This document shows positions 1 to 11,876 of a stretch of DNA of 64,000 nt, piece by piece. The translations under genes and the position numbers were made by a program. Source of the DNA: Amphiura filiformis (lineage: Eukaryota > Echinodermata > Ophiuroidea > Amphilepidida > Amphiuridae). Numbering within the stretch: position 1 is the first letter of the stretch; each line of letters begins with the position of its first letter. Under the pieces are notes generated by a model. It worked only from the letters and a program-made list of their open reading frames with translations. It made no database searches and was not told where the DNA came from. The stretch lies in the NCBI RefSeq assembly GCF_039555335.1, contig NC_092629.1:5262932-5326931 (forward strand), read 5' to 3'.

Positions 1-2542
1 TCAAATTAGAAGACTTTCAATAAAAAAATTATATCTGGTGCCTAATGGAAATACCAGTCCGCCATTACGGGTGCAGAGGTCAGTGGTCTCAGACCGTATA
101 GCGGGCGCACTTTCAGGCTTGGTACTCGCATTGAACAGACAAAGTTCGCAAACTGAATGGCGGCTTTATTTGTCAACCGTAATTAACATGATCAAGGGGT
201 CGAACATGAATATTCATAACCGATCGATAACTGGACTCATTTTCTACCAAGCAAACCAGCGGGATTTGTCATTGCTTTGCGTGCTTAATAGAACAACCGT
301 GAATTTAGTGTCACCCCCTTGGCAGTGGTATAGTCGCCTGTCACTATTTAGCATAATAATAGTACCTTGGCAGTGGTTCGAACCCTGGTGTGAATTTTAG
401 TATTTTTTATTCTTTTTACTAATGCGCTGTGCCGTTTTTCAAACACGCCCCTGTATGAAATTGATGGCCAAGTATCCTTAAGGGGAAGGGTAACGCTCAA
501 AAGTGTGAAATAAGGTATATAATTTTTGTTATTTTAGTTTTTTTCTAAATTAAAAAAGTATAGAAAGAATGGCTTTTATTTGCTTTTTAGTTGAATCAAA
601 TCGGACATTTGGTTCTGAAGTTGCGGGTAACCAAAGGGAAAAAAGTCATGCGAATTGAATTTTGTCCTATACTGTACTAATACACGTAATGTATTTTTAA
701 TGTATTGTATTGTTTTCAAGAGGCGATATTTCAGGGAAATTAATTTCTGAGTAGTTTAATATGTTTATTGCATATAAATAGTGCTAATAATTAGTAAAAA
801 TGTTATTGTTGAAATAAACATGTTTTTTTTAATATTCAAAATACAAAATGGCTACCTAATTAACATATTCAGTGTTTCTAAACTTAAACCATCATTTTCT
901 GCTCGGTGATGTTTCGCGTTATTTTTTACCTTGCGCGCAGCTCTTCTCAGCAACCATACATGTAATTGCTTCAACATTTTGCATGCTTGTTGTCATGGTT
1001 GTTGGGACAAATATCTAAAAAGTTATGAAGAGATATTTTTTGAAAATTATTATTTATTAAATAATTAAATCAATTTTAACTGAAAAACATGATTTTGCCA
1101 AAAATGGAGGTTTGTTTGTTTTATTTCTTCTTTTGCCTGGGTTACTCATTCAGTGGATGTTTTAAGGTATCCTCTGTTCTTCCATGAGGCCCCGGGAAGT
1201 GATTTTCTAAATTACAAAATAATATGTTACTTTAGAAAATCACTTCATTTTCATTGACCCCAGTGTAATTGATCAAAACTGTTCTTGGTTAGCGACAGAA
1301 ACAGGCTCTGAAGCCGACCAACACTTCCTCTCCTCACATGTACTTCCTCCCCAAAATTCATAAACCTGGCAACCCCGGTCGCCCTATTGTTTCTGGCTCT
1401 ACTGTCCCACAGCTCAAATCTCGTGGTTACTTGACTCTCACCTGCGCCCCCCAGTTGAAAGGATACCTTCATACTTGAAGGATACCACTGATTTTATTAA
1501 TCACCTCAACCATATCAATGATACCGTGGACCTCCCTTCACAAACAATATTGGTTTCCGCGGATGTTACCTCTCTATACACAAACATCAATCACTCTGAT
1601 GACCTTTTAGCATGTCATACTTCCCTCGACACGCGTGCCAACCCTCAACCTCCCACCAATCATCTCATCAAACTTTTGGAACTTTTTTTTAACACTGAAC
1701 AACTTTCAATTCAATGGGGTCCAATATCCAAATCCGGGGTACCGCCATGGGGACTAGTGTAGCGCCCTCATACGCCAACATCATGATGGGAGCATTAGAA
1801 GAGAAAGTTCTTCAATCTCTCCTCTATTCAAATTGCTGCATCACGTGGAAGCGCTTTATCAACATCATTTAAATTCGTCTCACAGCACGATCAAATTCAC
1901 TTTTGTGTCATCCCACAGTCAAGTCCCTTTCCTTGACAAACTTGTTGAATTCAGAGACAATAGACTTTCCACCCAACTTTACAGTAAACCAACTGATGCT
2001 CATTTATACCTTTTACCCACCTCATGTCACCCCAAGCACACCTTCTCTAGCATACCATACAGTCAGAACCTATCTGAAAATCTTACCAAGCGCGGTTATC
2101 CAACAGACACCATCATAACATCTACAGAACGTGCAAACAGCGTTTCTCGTAATGATCTCCTCACATACAGGGTGTCCCAAAAAAGAGGCCCCTCATTGCG
2201 GCCTCTTTTTCTCCTATTTCTGAAAAGTTGATCAAATATATTTTGGTATGTAAAGAAACCTTGAGTCGTTAGCTTTATTAAACCAAAACAATTATATCAA
2301 TCGGCTCACAACTTTTGAAGATATGCTCTTTTTTAAAGAAATGTACTCGTTTTTCACTCTGTCCACGGAGAAGGTTTCGCTACTTCAAAGATTGAAAAGG
2401 AGTACAAACATACCATGCATGAATATCAAACATTCCTCAATGATAACTTTATAAAAATAACTTTATTTATGGAATGGGCTTTACCGGTGGGTTTATGGGC
2501 AATGGATTTTGTTAATAGTGTCATTAATTTGTGGGTAAAATG

Positions 2543-3236
2543 CCCAGCAAACACAAAAACGTTTTAAAAACGTTTTGAATAAGTTTTATTTTGGCTTTTG
2601 GTTTAAGTAAAAACGTTTTAATAACATTAAAATGTCGGGTTATATGAAGGTCATGAAAACGTTTTAAAACGTTTTGTATGAAAACACACTACAACAATAT
2701 TTTTAAAATGTTTTCAAAATGCTATTGTAAACTATTTTTGCAAACATATTTTGCCAAATATTTTGTCAACACTTAAATAACATTATGTTAAACTATTTGC
2801 ACCCAGCAAACACAGAAATGTTCTTAAGATGTTATTTTTCAAAACGTTTTAATAACATTTAAATGTCGGGTTATATAAAGGCAATGGAAACGTTTTTAAA
2901 ACGTTATTGCAAATATTTTGGGCAAACATTTTTCACAAAATATATTTTTAACCCCAAGATAACATTCTGTTTAGAATGTTTTGTATCAAATTTTCAGAAA
3001 TGTTTTTGGAATGTTATTAAAACGTTTTTATACCCTTTATATAACCCGATATTAATACATTTTCTGTAAAACATTTTGTGTTTGCTGGGCAGTAGATGAT
3101 CAAAAATGTTTTTTATTGTTATTTAAACGTTTTATACCCTTAATATACCCTTTATGTAACCCGACATTTAAACGTTTTCTGACAACCTTTTATAACCTTT
3201 TGCGAATGATGTCGAAAACGTTTTGTGTTTGCTGGG
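2543..3236. mobile_element. Nested MITEs with CCCAGCAAACAC ends
   Basis: The outer copy starts CCCAGCAAACACAAAAACG at 2543 and ends with the reverse complement at 3236. A second pair of the same ends (2802 and 3089) lies inside, so one copy probably inserted into another. The interior is made of AACGTTTT/AAAACGTT and GTCGGGTTATATAAAGG motifs. A partial relative is at 35968-36190. It has no coding capacity. Confidence 0.7.
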
Positions 3237-3444
3237 TGGATGCCGAATGGGACTTCTTTTGCTTTACTTGCAATTACTTATTTTTCTTGGTTATTTATGC
3301 CTTTTTGTTTTATTATGTTTCTTACTTTCTTACTTTGTTGTTCTTGCTTTCTTTTTTATTTACAACATAAGTCATTTCTCTTTTTAGTATAAAAGGTGGC
3401 CCTAAAAGGCTGTTTGGTTTGTCTTTAGTTCTTCTGAAGTGAGT

Positions 3445-3727
3445 TTACTGTGCTGCTCTGCCCTCTACCTGGTTGCCTCCTTGGCGAATACAGGTTTCAG
3501 CCCTGGTCCTCATTACATCAATTGCGTTGCGTACCATCATTGTGCGCCGGATACTTGCGAATGCATTCAGTAATACGTTTGCGAAGATCTTGGATTTTGC
3601 CACAAAGGAAAAAAAAATCAAGTGGTGTGAGGTCTGGTGATCGTGCAGGCCACTCCACAGCGTGAGCCATCCCAACCAATCTGTTTGCTATACGTGGACA
3701 GAGTGAAAAACAGGTACTTTTATTCAA
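3445..3727 (-). pseudogene. Mariner-like transposase fragment
   Basis: The minus strand encodes WPARSPDLTPLDFFF followed by GKIQDLRKRI. This is the conserved block around the second catalytic aspartate of mariner DDE/D transposases (family pattern SPDLTPLDFFLWG). A second piece with RRTMMVRNAIDVMRTR is in another frame, so there is at least one frameshift. The N-terminal DNA-binding domain and first catalytic aspartate are missing, leaving roughly a quarter of the usual ~350 residues. Confidence 0.75.
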
Positions 3728-4405
3728 AAGGGCATATCTTCAAAAGTTGTGAGCCGATTGAAATAATTGTGTTGGTTTATTAAAGCTAACAATTAAAGGT
3801 TTCTTTACATACCAAAATACATTTAATCACCTTTTCAGAAATAGTAGAAAAAGAGGGCGCAATGAGGGGCCTCTTTTTTTGGGACACCCTGTACAAGGAA
3901 ACAGAAAGGACCACGCGCGTCCCACTTGTGCTCACATATCACCCTAAGCTGGCCAACACCCCTGGTCTCATTCGTAAACACATGCCAGCCCTCCACACTT
4001 CCGTCCGCCTTCAAAACGCCTTCCCAGATCCACCACATAATCTCAGAGATCTGTTGGTGAACGCTGCCCTGCCACCTTTGACCATGTTGACCAGTGTTTA
4101 CACCGACGCACCCATAGGCTTCACCAGATGCGCCTCAAAAAAGTGCTCTGTCTGTCCATTTATCAAAGAAAGCACTAAATTCTCAAGTTCTGCTACTGGG
4201 GAGGAATTTCCTATAACCTCTAATTTACACTGCAAATCTACATGGCTGGTCTACCTGATCACCTGTTCCAAATGTTAAAAACAGTATGTGGGTAGTAAAG
4301 CCACCACAACGCTGTATACGCGCTTCAACAACACGCGCTCTGACATCAAAAAATACAAAACTGATCGAGGCAAAACCCACCATTTCAACCTCCCAGACCA
4401 CACCA

Positions 4406-4520
4406 TTATATTACGCCCCCACTATTTATAGTGGTTGAGCACTCTCGACTACTTTTGGAGTAGAGGCTGTGCTGGTTGGCTGGGTTTGTCACGTTTTTGA
4501 CACCACAGAATGTGTATACA
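4406..4520. repeat. 115-bp dispersed repeat, copy 1
   Basis: It appears identical over all 115 bases to 9717-9831. It contains the palindrome CCACTATTTATAGTGG and, on the minus strand, a TATA-like CTATAAATAG. Minus-strand ends are TGTATACACA and TAATATAA. It follows the Penelope relic here. Family unknown: it could be a short non-autonomous element or the end of a longer one. Confidence 0.75.
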
Positions 4521-5006
4521 CGTACGCATATCTGATAAGTCGAAATCATGACAAATCATCCGTCTGATGATCGGGTAACCCAATGATCGTAAGTGAGGGT
4601 ATTCCGTGAAACTATTAGTAACGGTTGCCTTTCCAGAGGTCTGTACTTTGAATTTGTTTCTTAGCTCACCTGTAATGGCAAGGGGGTGACACTAAATTCA
4701 CGGTTGTTCTATTAGCAACGCAAAACGTATGAAAAATTCCGCTGGTTTACTAGCTAGAAAGTGAGGCCAGTTATCGATCCGTTATGAATAATTCATGTTC
4801 GACCCCTTGGTTCATGTTAATTGATATTGGCAAATAACAATGTTGTTAGTTTTGCGAACTTTGCCTGTTCAATGAGAGTATAGCGCGCGCCCCAATACAT
4901 CTGGGCACAAACCAGGCGAAAACGATCCAGTTTAATGAAATGGCGGACGGGTATTCCCATCAGGCACCAGTGATATGTTTTTTTCAAAGAAAGTCTACTA
5001 ATTTGA

Positions 5007-5700
5007 TATGAAATGACATTTTGCAATAGCAAAGTCAAAATTAGGACTTGCTGTCAATAATATGAAGGAAATATGTGACAAACGCAAGGTGTGAAATACA
5101 AGTAGTATTTGAACATAGTGCAGTGTCGTCCACAGCAAATTCACCGTGACCTTTCCAGCCATAAACCCGCTTATTAAAGATTAAACCGATATATGCAGTA
5201 CTAAACCATTATATAGTAATCTATTGTCCAATGCAAATTTATTACCACCTGATAATATTGATCCAATGAGCGACCGAATTGTCCGCTACGGATGACTAAT
5301 CCAATCGACAATGACGCTATTGACATGTACGAGCTGAGCTCCACTGACCAAGTTTTGGAGTATTTTTCACTGGGTTGCAGCTGTTTGCTGTCATTTACTC
5401 ATCAAGGCGGACCACTGTTATTATAAGGACTATGCCAATTATTTAAAGATTGACATGTAGAGAATAAGCCATAATTGATTGATAGAGAGTACTAAATTTG
5501 TACCTATGGCGGTTTTATGACACCAATCTTCCAATACGACCAAAAAAATGGCTGCCCGGTGAAGCAAAATGTGCATTGGAATAACACGGCGAGTTTGGAT
5601 ATATGGTAGGATTTCTTTTTAATAAAAAATGTATGTTCCCCCGTTATTAAAGCTTGTACCGGGTTGAAGATTCAGATATTTGGAAAAGAATAAGTAATTG
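5007..5700. other. No gene recognised
   Basis: AT-rich single-copy-looking sequence. No convincing coding region, RNA gene or mobile-element end was seen. The last ~60 bases lead into the tandem repeat that follows. Confidence 0.5.
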
Positions 5701-8700
5701 AACTAGAAGGCTATATATTTGTACACAAATACGGCTATACCCGCATGTACCCAAACTTACAGTCCTTATTTGCTGAGGACTTAAAATAAAGAAATTGTAA
5801 AAAGTCGCCCAATTGGGCAGAAAATGTGTAAAAGTGAAAGTCCAAGTCACAAGCTTTAATTGAATGTAGGTTGCACTGTCGTAGCACTTAAAATAAAGAA
5901 ATTGTAAAGAAGTCCCCTCACAGGGGAGTCGTCTCTCTTATTCTCTATAGGGTGCTGTTGTCAGTCTCTCTTACTCACAGTGAGGCTATGCAATATGATT
6001 CAGTGGAAACTATTCCAGAGGGAGTAAATTAAATGGAACAGCCATTTCAGAGGGAGTATGTAAATTATACGGAACAGCCTTTTGGGGCCATTTCAGAGGG
6101 AGTATGTAAATTAAATGGAACAGCGTATAATTCTCTAGTGTTATCAGTAGACTCAAGCTGGGCGCTGTAGCTGCTTTATTTACGGAGTAATGGCCGGCCC
6201 TATGTTTTAGCGTTAGGGGCCCTGGGGCCCATATTATGTAATATGTGGGGCTCATATGTACATATAACAATGTAATTCTCAGGTGCAATCTGTGTACAAA
6301 CTCTGAGCCCTAAAGCTGCTTTAATTGATGAGAAACGGCCGGCCCTTTGTTTTAACATGTGGGGCCCTGGGGCCCGTAATTTTTGACTTATGAGGCTCAT
6401 GTATATATGTTTAAGTATAATTCTCTAGTTCTATCAGTAGACTCAAGCTGGGCATTGTAGCTGCTTTATTTACCGAGTAACGGCCGGCCCTATTTTTTAG
6501 CGTTTGGGCCCTGGGGCCCATGTTGTATGACACATGGGGCTCATATATACATATAACAATATAATGCTTAAGACCTATTAGTGTACCAAATCTGAACCCT
6601 GTAGCTACTTTATTTGCTGAGAAACGGCCGGCCCTTTGTTTTAACATTTGGGCCTCTGGGGCCCTAGCCTTGAACATCTAGGGCCAAAATGGGCAAAAGG
6701 CACATCTACAATTTAGGGCTTATACATGTGCCACATATGAGCCCTAGTGCCATTATAGCTTTAGAGCTAGCCTTGTCAATCTGTGGCCCCTTATTTTTAA
6801 CATTTGGGGCCCTGGGGCCCATAATATATAACATATGGGGCTCAAGTATACTTGTTTTTATAGAGTACCCCTGGGGCTATCAGTGTTTTACCAACTCACG
6901 GCCCTGAGGCTGCTTCATCTGATGAGAAACGGCATGGTTTGTGTTTTTACATTTGGGCCCCTGGGGCCCGTGACCTTTGACCTCTGGGGCCAAGATGGGC
7001 AAAAGGCACATCTGCAGGGTAGGGCCCATAAGTGTACCACATATGGGCCCTGGGGTCTTTGTAGTTTTAGCGCTAGCCTTGTCAGAATGATGTGTTTGAT
7101 GGAGGAGAAGGAGGAGGAGGAGAAGACTAGAAGGCTATATATTTGTACACAAATACGGCTATACCCGCATGTTATCGGTGTACCCAAACTTACAGTCCTT
7201 ATTTGCTGAGGACTTAAAATAAAGAAATCGTATGTGTAAAAAGTGAAAGTCCAAGTCACAAGCTTTAATTGAATGTAGGTTGCACTGTCGTAGCACTTAA
7301 AATAAAGAAATTGTAAAAAGTCCCTCCCAGGGAGTCGCCTCTCTTACTCTCCATAGGTTGCTGTTGTCAGTCTCTCTTACTCACAGTGAGGCTATGCAAT
7401 ATGATTCAGGGGTAACTATTCCAGAGGGAGTATGTAAATTAAATGGAACAGCCATTTCAGAGGGAGTATGTAAATTAAACGGTACAGCCTTTTTTGGGCC
7501 ATTTCAGAGGGAGTATGTAAATTAAATGGAACAGCCAATGGGTATGTAATTTAACTGGAACAGCCTTAACGCTTCACGCTGGTATTTCCAATTATGATAT
7601 AATACGATCTGTCTGTTTAATCCTACGTGTGTGGGGTGGATGGGTGTGTGGGTGTTAGTAACAATATAATTCTCAGGTGCTATCTGTGTACAAATTCTGA
7701 GCCCGGAAGCTGCTTTCTTTGATGAGAAACGGCCCGCCCATTGTTTTAACATTTGGGGCCCTGGGGCCCATAATATTTGACTTATGAGGCCCATGTACAT
7801 AATTATGTTAAAGAATAATTTCCTAGTCCTATCAGTAGACTCAAGCTGGCCACTGTAGCTACTTTATTTACTGCGTAACGGCCGGCCCTATGTTTTAGCG
7901 TTTGGGGCCCTGGGGCCAATATTATGTGGTATATGGGGCTCATATGTACATATAACAATGCAGTTTTCAGGTGCAAACTGTGTACCAACTCTGAGCCATA
8001 AAGCTGCTTTATATGATGAGAAACGGCCGGCCCTTTGTTTTAACATTTGGGGCCCTGGGGTCCAATATATATGACTTATGGGGCTCATGTACATATGTTG
8101 AAGTATGATTCTCAAGTGCTATCAGTAGACTCAAGCTGGGCATTGTAGCTGCTTTATTTACTGAGTAACGGCCGGCCCTATGTTTTAGCGTTTGGGGCCC
8201 ATATTATATGACATATGGGGATTATATGTACATATGACAATATAATACTGAAGACCTATCTGTGTACCAAATCTGAACCATGTAGCTATTTTATTTGCTG
8301 AGAAACGGCCGGCCCTTTGTTTTAACGTTTGGGCCCCTGGGGCCCCCAGCCTTGTACATCTGGGGCCAAAATGGGCAAAAGGCACATCTACAACTTAGGG
8401 CCCATACATATGCCACATATGAGTCCTAGTGATCTTGTACTTTTAGAGCTAGGCTTGTCAATCTGTTGCACCATATTTTAACATTTGGGCCCCTGGGGCC
8501 CATAATATATAACATATGGGGCTCTTGTATATTCGTAAATATAGAGTACCCCTAGGGCTATCAGTGTACCAACTCAGGGCCCTGAGGCTGCTTCGTTTGA
8601 TGAGAAATGGCGTGCTTTGTATTTTCACATTTTGGCCCCTGGTGCCCGTGACCTTTGACCTCTGGGGCCAAGATGGGCAAAAGGCACCTCTACGGGGTAG

Positions 8701-8835
8701 GGCCCATAAGTGTACCACATATGGGCCCTGGGGTCCTTGTAGTTTTAGCGCTAGCCTTGACAGAATGATGTGTTTGATAGGAGAAGGAGGAGAAGGAGAT
8801 GGAGAAGGAGAAGGAGGAGAAGAAACCACAGGATG
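5701..8835. repeat. Higher-order GGCC-rich tandem repeat, two large units
   Basis: Two large direct units start at about 5701 and 7125 with the same ACTAGAAGGCTATATATTTG. Each contains ~145-150-bp monomers centred on GGGCCCTGGGGCCC or close variants, usually after a CGGCCGGCCC block. I count about 13 cores: near 6217, 6362, 6508, 6652, 6806, 6952, 7756, 7905, 8049, 8191 (truncated), 8330, 8488 and 8633. Two monomer types alternate, one with AGACTCAAGCTGGGC and one with TACAAACTCTGAGCC. Both units end in a GAGGAGAAGG purine tract. Long reading frames here on both strands come from the repeat and are not taken as genes. Confidence 0.85.
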
Positions 8836-8925
8836 GGAAGATACCCTGCATGCTCTGCATGCGGGTATAAAGATGAAACCCAAGGATAAGAAGATACCCT
8901 GCATGCGCTGCATGCGGGTATAAAC
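8836..8925. repeat. Two tandem hairpin motifs
   Basis: Two copies of a ~53-bp unit each contain an imperfect palindrome, ATACCCTGCATG(N4)GCATGCGGGTAT type, at about 8839-8868 and 8892-8922. They lie just after the purine tract that ends the GGCC-rich array. Confidence 0.7.
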
Positions 8926-9716
8926 ATAGAGCAAGTACTAAAATCATAGCTTTTATACTTTTTGATATATGATGCTAACTAGTTTATCCCGTATACCATC
9001 AACAGCTACCAGTAGGGTTCAATTGCCTATTGTGAGTGCCCCTGTGTTGTGTGCATACATGCAGTTAACAATAACTGCATGAGTTACAGTAACCTTTGAT
9101 ACCCGACCTGACCTTCCATCATGGCGCCTTATTCGTCTTATGTATTTCTATTATGCTCTCAAGTAAAATAAAATACCAATCTGCACTAAAGCAGACAGAA
9201 TGTTACTTGGCTCCCAGCATGAATTACTGATTTTATACGGAGGTAAAGAAATGCACAGTTGACTACGACTATGTGCAAGCCGTGCAACAATACTCCAAAT
9301 ATTTACGGTAAATCTGAATAATGGTCACATGTTGACATATCATGTGTTCGGGAAATCACGTGGCAACATTTTAAGATTTCAGACTTGTTTACTAGTTAAA
9401 TTGTCATTTGTATTATTGATTATTTATCTTTGTTAATTAATATATCTTTTAAATGCTGCTTATTACCTATACAGAAAGGGGATTTATACACATTCACTCA
9501 GAAATTTGACATGCCTGGCGCATCGAGCCATTCTCTGTCTCCATAACATGACTACCGCCCTCTATAAGCCTGGGCACAAATTTAAATAACAATACGCCAT
9601 TTACATATCAATGCGGCCTCATGCTAATTTCTAGTGCCGCTTCCAGGTATTGTTCTATGGTAATGGGTTTGAGCACTCTTATAATTCCAAAGATAGTCAC
9701 TGGTAAAGTAAACTTG
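8926..9716. other. No gene recognised
   Basis: AT-rich intergenic sequence in which I see no reading frame of note, RNA gene or element end. Confidence 0.5.
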
Positions 9717-9831
9717 TTATATTACGCCCCCACTATTTATAGTGGTTGAGCACTCTCGACTACTTTTGGAGTAGAGGCTGTGCTGGTTGGCTGGGTTTGT
9801 CACGTTTTTGACACCACAGAATGTGTATACA
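9717..9831. repeat. 115-bp dispersed repeat, copy 2
   Basis: Appears identical to 4406-4520, including the CCACTATTTATAGTGG palindrome. It abuts the point where the protease-side remnant of the LTR fossil stops, so it may have inserted there or mark a deletion joint. Confidence 0.75.
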
Positions 9832-9932
9832 TGGATCAATGGTGCATTTTGAATTATACATGAAATCCATACCCAACATAGCATCGTTTGTTATTTCGGC
9901 CACTACTACTGGCGTGAACATAGACAGTCAAG

Positions 9933-10396
9933 ATTAATAGGTAAATTTTCACGGGAAAATTTTCTGGACACGTGATCAATGCGTATCAATGTGAGTGTAA
10001 CCTCGAGCCTGATCCCTGACCCCCGGCGGTGACCTCGCTATTCAAGTCTTAGTTATTTTGAATTGGAATAGTATTTTTGGCCGCAGTTTCGATAGAAATT
10101 CGTGCATTGCAAAATTATTGAAAATGGTGCGAACTTCATTTCTTCACAATACCATCAAAACGTAATTTCAAAAATATTTATCTACGGAAAAAAATATTTA
10201 TCTGCGGAAACTCTTTTTATAACATTATTAAGTTCCGACAAGTAACTGATTTTGCATCCAAGGAGAAATTCTTCCTATTCAAATACATTGGAAAACCACC
10301 CGCTGTGCTCGGGGTCACATTCCATAATGCTAATATGTCTGCGCCCATGGGTGTCACGTGTCCAGAAAATTTTCCCGTGAAAATTTTCCTATTAAT
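9933..10396. mobile_element. 464-bp MITE inside the LTR fossil
   Basis: The ends match in inverted orientation for about 43 bp (AATTTTCACGGGAAAATTTT core at both). They are bordered by ATTAAT, which contains TTAA, so the target duplication is probably TTAA or the whole ATTAAT. Protease-region sequence of the fossil lies on both sides. No coding capacity. Confidence 0.8.
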
Positions 10397-10790
10397 ACAG
10401 ACTGATAGAAGCGGGTCCAATGTGGACGTTCATTGATGCCCATCCTATAGCCTTTAGAGGACTTCCATCTGCTTGTTCTGCTGCATCTTTCATGGGAAAA
10501 AGAGCAGGCCTTGAGTCAACTGGAATACTGTTATACATCTGGACGGAAATAATAGTGTCTGTAGTCCCCGTGTCCACTAAGTATTCTACTGAGCAGTTGG
10601 CTATGTGTCCTTCTACAACTAGAGAGCGACCACGTTCTACATTTTCAGATGTTGGGTTTATTGACGGTTTCTGCTGATTTGTAGTCGCATTTCTGTTTAC
10701 TGTTGCTTTTCCGGAGTCCACACTTCCGATTTCGACCCTTCCGGGGCTCCTAGGTTGGGCCGAAAATCGTTTCCCGGACGATTCCATCCT
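10397..10790 (-). pseudogene. Retropepsin-like region of the LTR fossil
   Basis: The minus strand encodes a stretch with the aspartic-protease signature VDTGTTDTIIS, preceded by VVEGHIANCSVEYL. That is the usual surroundings of a Ty3/Gypsy retropepsin active site. Related sequence lies beyond the MITE at 9832-9932. Fossil; no function expected. Confidence 0.7.
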
Positions 10791-10799
10791 CCTCTCGAG

Positions 10800-11763
10800 C
10801 TACGGAATGTTTGAGGACAGCTTGCCTTATGATCCAATGCTCCACACCTGTAGCAACCTCTTCCTCTGCCTGGGTCTTGTCTACCACTTCCTCGTCGTCG
10901 CCTTCCGCTCCCTCTGCCGTAGTTAGGAGCTTGTGGGGCTTCTGCCGCTTGTCCTTTCTCAGTAGACTCCGACTGCTTACTCCGATTTTGACGCCTTCTC
11001 TGCCACGGTCTTCAACAACCCAATGACTTCCCTCAACTGGTCCTCTAGTACTCTGTCACTCTGCTCTACACTTTTCACAAACTTCGTAGGTTGTTTTTGC
11101 TTTTCGGTTGTCAAAAACGCTTCTGTCTCTAATGCAGTCTGTAATGCTGCTTCCATAGATGTAGGGCGGGAGAGGTGCACCGCTGATCATATCTCCCTAT
11201 CTCGCATGTTACCCATGAAGGGGTCTCGTGCTATCCGGTTCCTGGCTTCTTCTGCCATGCCGACGTAAGCATTATCTGTTAGTTTTCTAACAGCTTGTGC
11301 AAAATCTTGCAGACTTTCTTGTATGTTGTTGGCGACCACGAAGCTGTGCCAAGTATAGTTCTGCTTGGCCGGAGAACATGGTTTCTAAGCGCTTAACCAA
11401 CTCCTGATAAGTGATTGTTCTCCACTCATCCTGCTGTCGAATTACACCTCTGGCTCGACCACGAAGGCTCATAAATAATTGCTGTGCCTTTCGGCTGTCA
11501 GTCCATCCGTTCCAAGTGGCGACAGAGTCAAATTGGCTAAGGAATTCCTGTAGAGGCACATCTCCTTTGAATGCTTCAGGCGTAATTTGTTTCTGCTTAG
11601 GCCGCTCCATTCGGCTCCGGAATTTATCCATTCCTTTTATGCCATCTTCTAGCCTTAACCTCCATGGTCCGTCGCTGTGATGTGGCTCCTCTTCTTCAGA
11701 GTCGACATATTCTGTACCTGACATTTCTTCTTTGACTCTTCTGATGTTGCCTTTATGTCGTTC
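10800..11763 (-). pseudogene. Gag region of the LTR fossil, part nearer the protease
   Basis: The minus strand encodes a retrotransposon-gag-like domain. The clearest part is 11287-11724, with FKGDVPLQEFLSQFDSVATW and AQQLFMSLRGRARGVI. A less clear continuation runs toward the protease region. The other gag part lies on the far side of the 11.8-kb insertion. Fossil. Confidence 0.7.
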
Positions 11764-11876
11764 TACAGGGTGTCCCAGAATGATTTGTACCGTGTTTGCA
11801 AAAATAACTAAAAATAGAAGACGGGCAGTGTATCTATTTTTGATACCAGCATTATAATGTTGGACATGTCTCCTAC

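Larger units (their letters stand above)
2168..3891 (-). mobile_element. Mariner-like DNA transposon, degraded, TA target site
   Basis: Both ends carry CAGGGTGTCCCAAAA in inverted orientation and are flanked by TA (2166-2167 and 3892-3893), as in Tc1/mariner. The inverted match continues about 200 bp inward (to ~2378 and from ~3690). A short minus-strand transposase piece (3445-3727) lies near the right end. At about 1.7 kb with most coding sequence lost it cannot move by itself. A 145-bp relative with the same ends lies in a ZFYVE1 intron (42116-42260). A CCCAGCAAACAC-type MITE occupies its middle. Confidence 0.85.
1262..4405 (+). pseudogene. Penelope-like retroelement relic (RT and GIY-YIG parts), split by a transposon
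   Basis: Two plus-strand pieces remain, 1262-2165 and 3894-4405. The first has the Penelope reverse-transcriptase signature LPKIHKPGNPGRPIVS near 1355, then DVTSLYTNI near 1565. The second encodes a cysteine-rich stretch and the start of a GIY-YIG-like nuclease region, ending near HHFNLPDHTI. Penelope-like elements join an RT related to telomerase with a GIY-YIG endonuclease. The pieces are separated by the mariner-like element at 2168-3891, so that element is younger. The relic is clearly non-functional and differs in sequence from the second Penelope copy at 31850-33581, suggesting another subfamily. Confidence 0.75.
1..5006. mobile_element. Large element with long inverted ends, cut by the window edge
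   Basis: The first ~321 bases reappear in reverse complement at about 4680-5006. Shared blocks include the stretch around GTGTCACCCCCTT at the inner edge and GGTGCC/GGCACC near the outer edge, with small indels. The match is still good at position 1, so the true left end lies outside the window. The interior holds a Penelope-like relic (1262-4405) split by a mariner-like element (2168-3891) and a 115-bp dispersed repeat (4406-4520). No gene of its own was recognised, so the family is unknown. The parts at 322-1260 and 4521-4679 contain nothing I recognise. Confidence 0.7.

Noticed and set aside
4406-4520. Hammerhead or other self-cleaving ribozyme in the 115-bp repeat
   Set aside because: It has hairpins, but no CTGANGA or GAAA core in either strand arrangement.
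5701-8947. Several reading frames of 60-158 residues on both strands
   Set aside because: Recurrent translations of GGCC-rich monomers (GPRAPN/APGPQMLKQRAG-like); they follow the repeat period.
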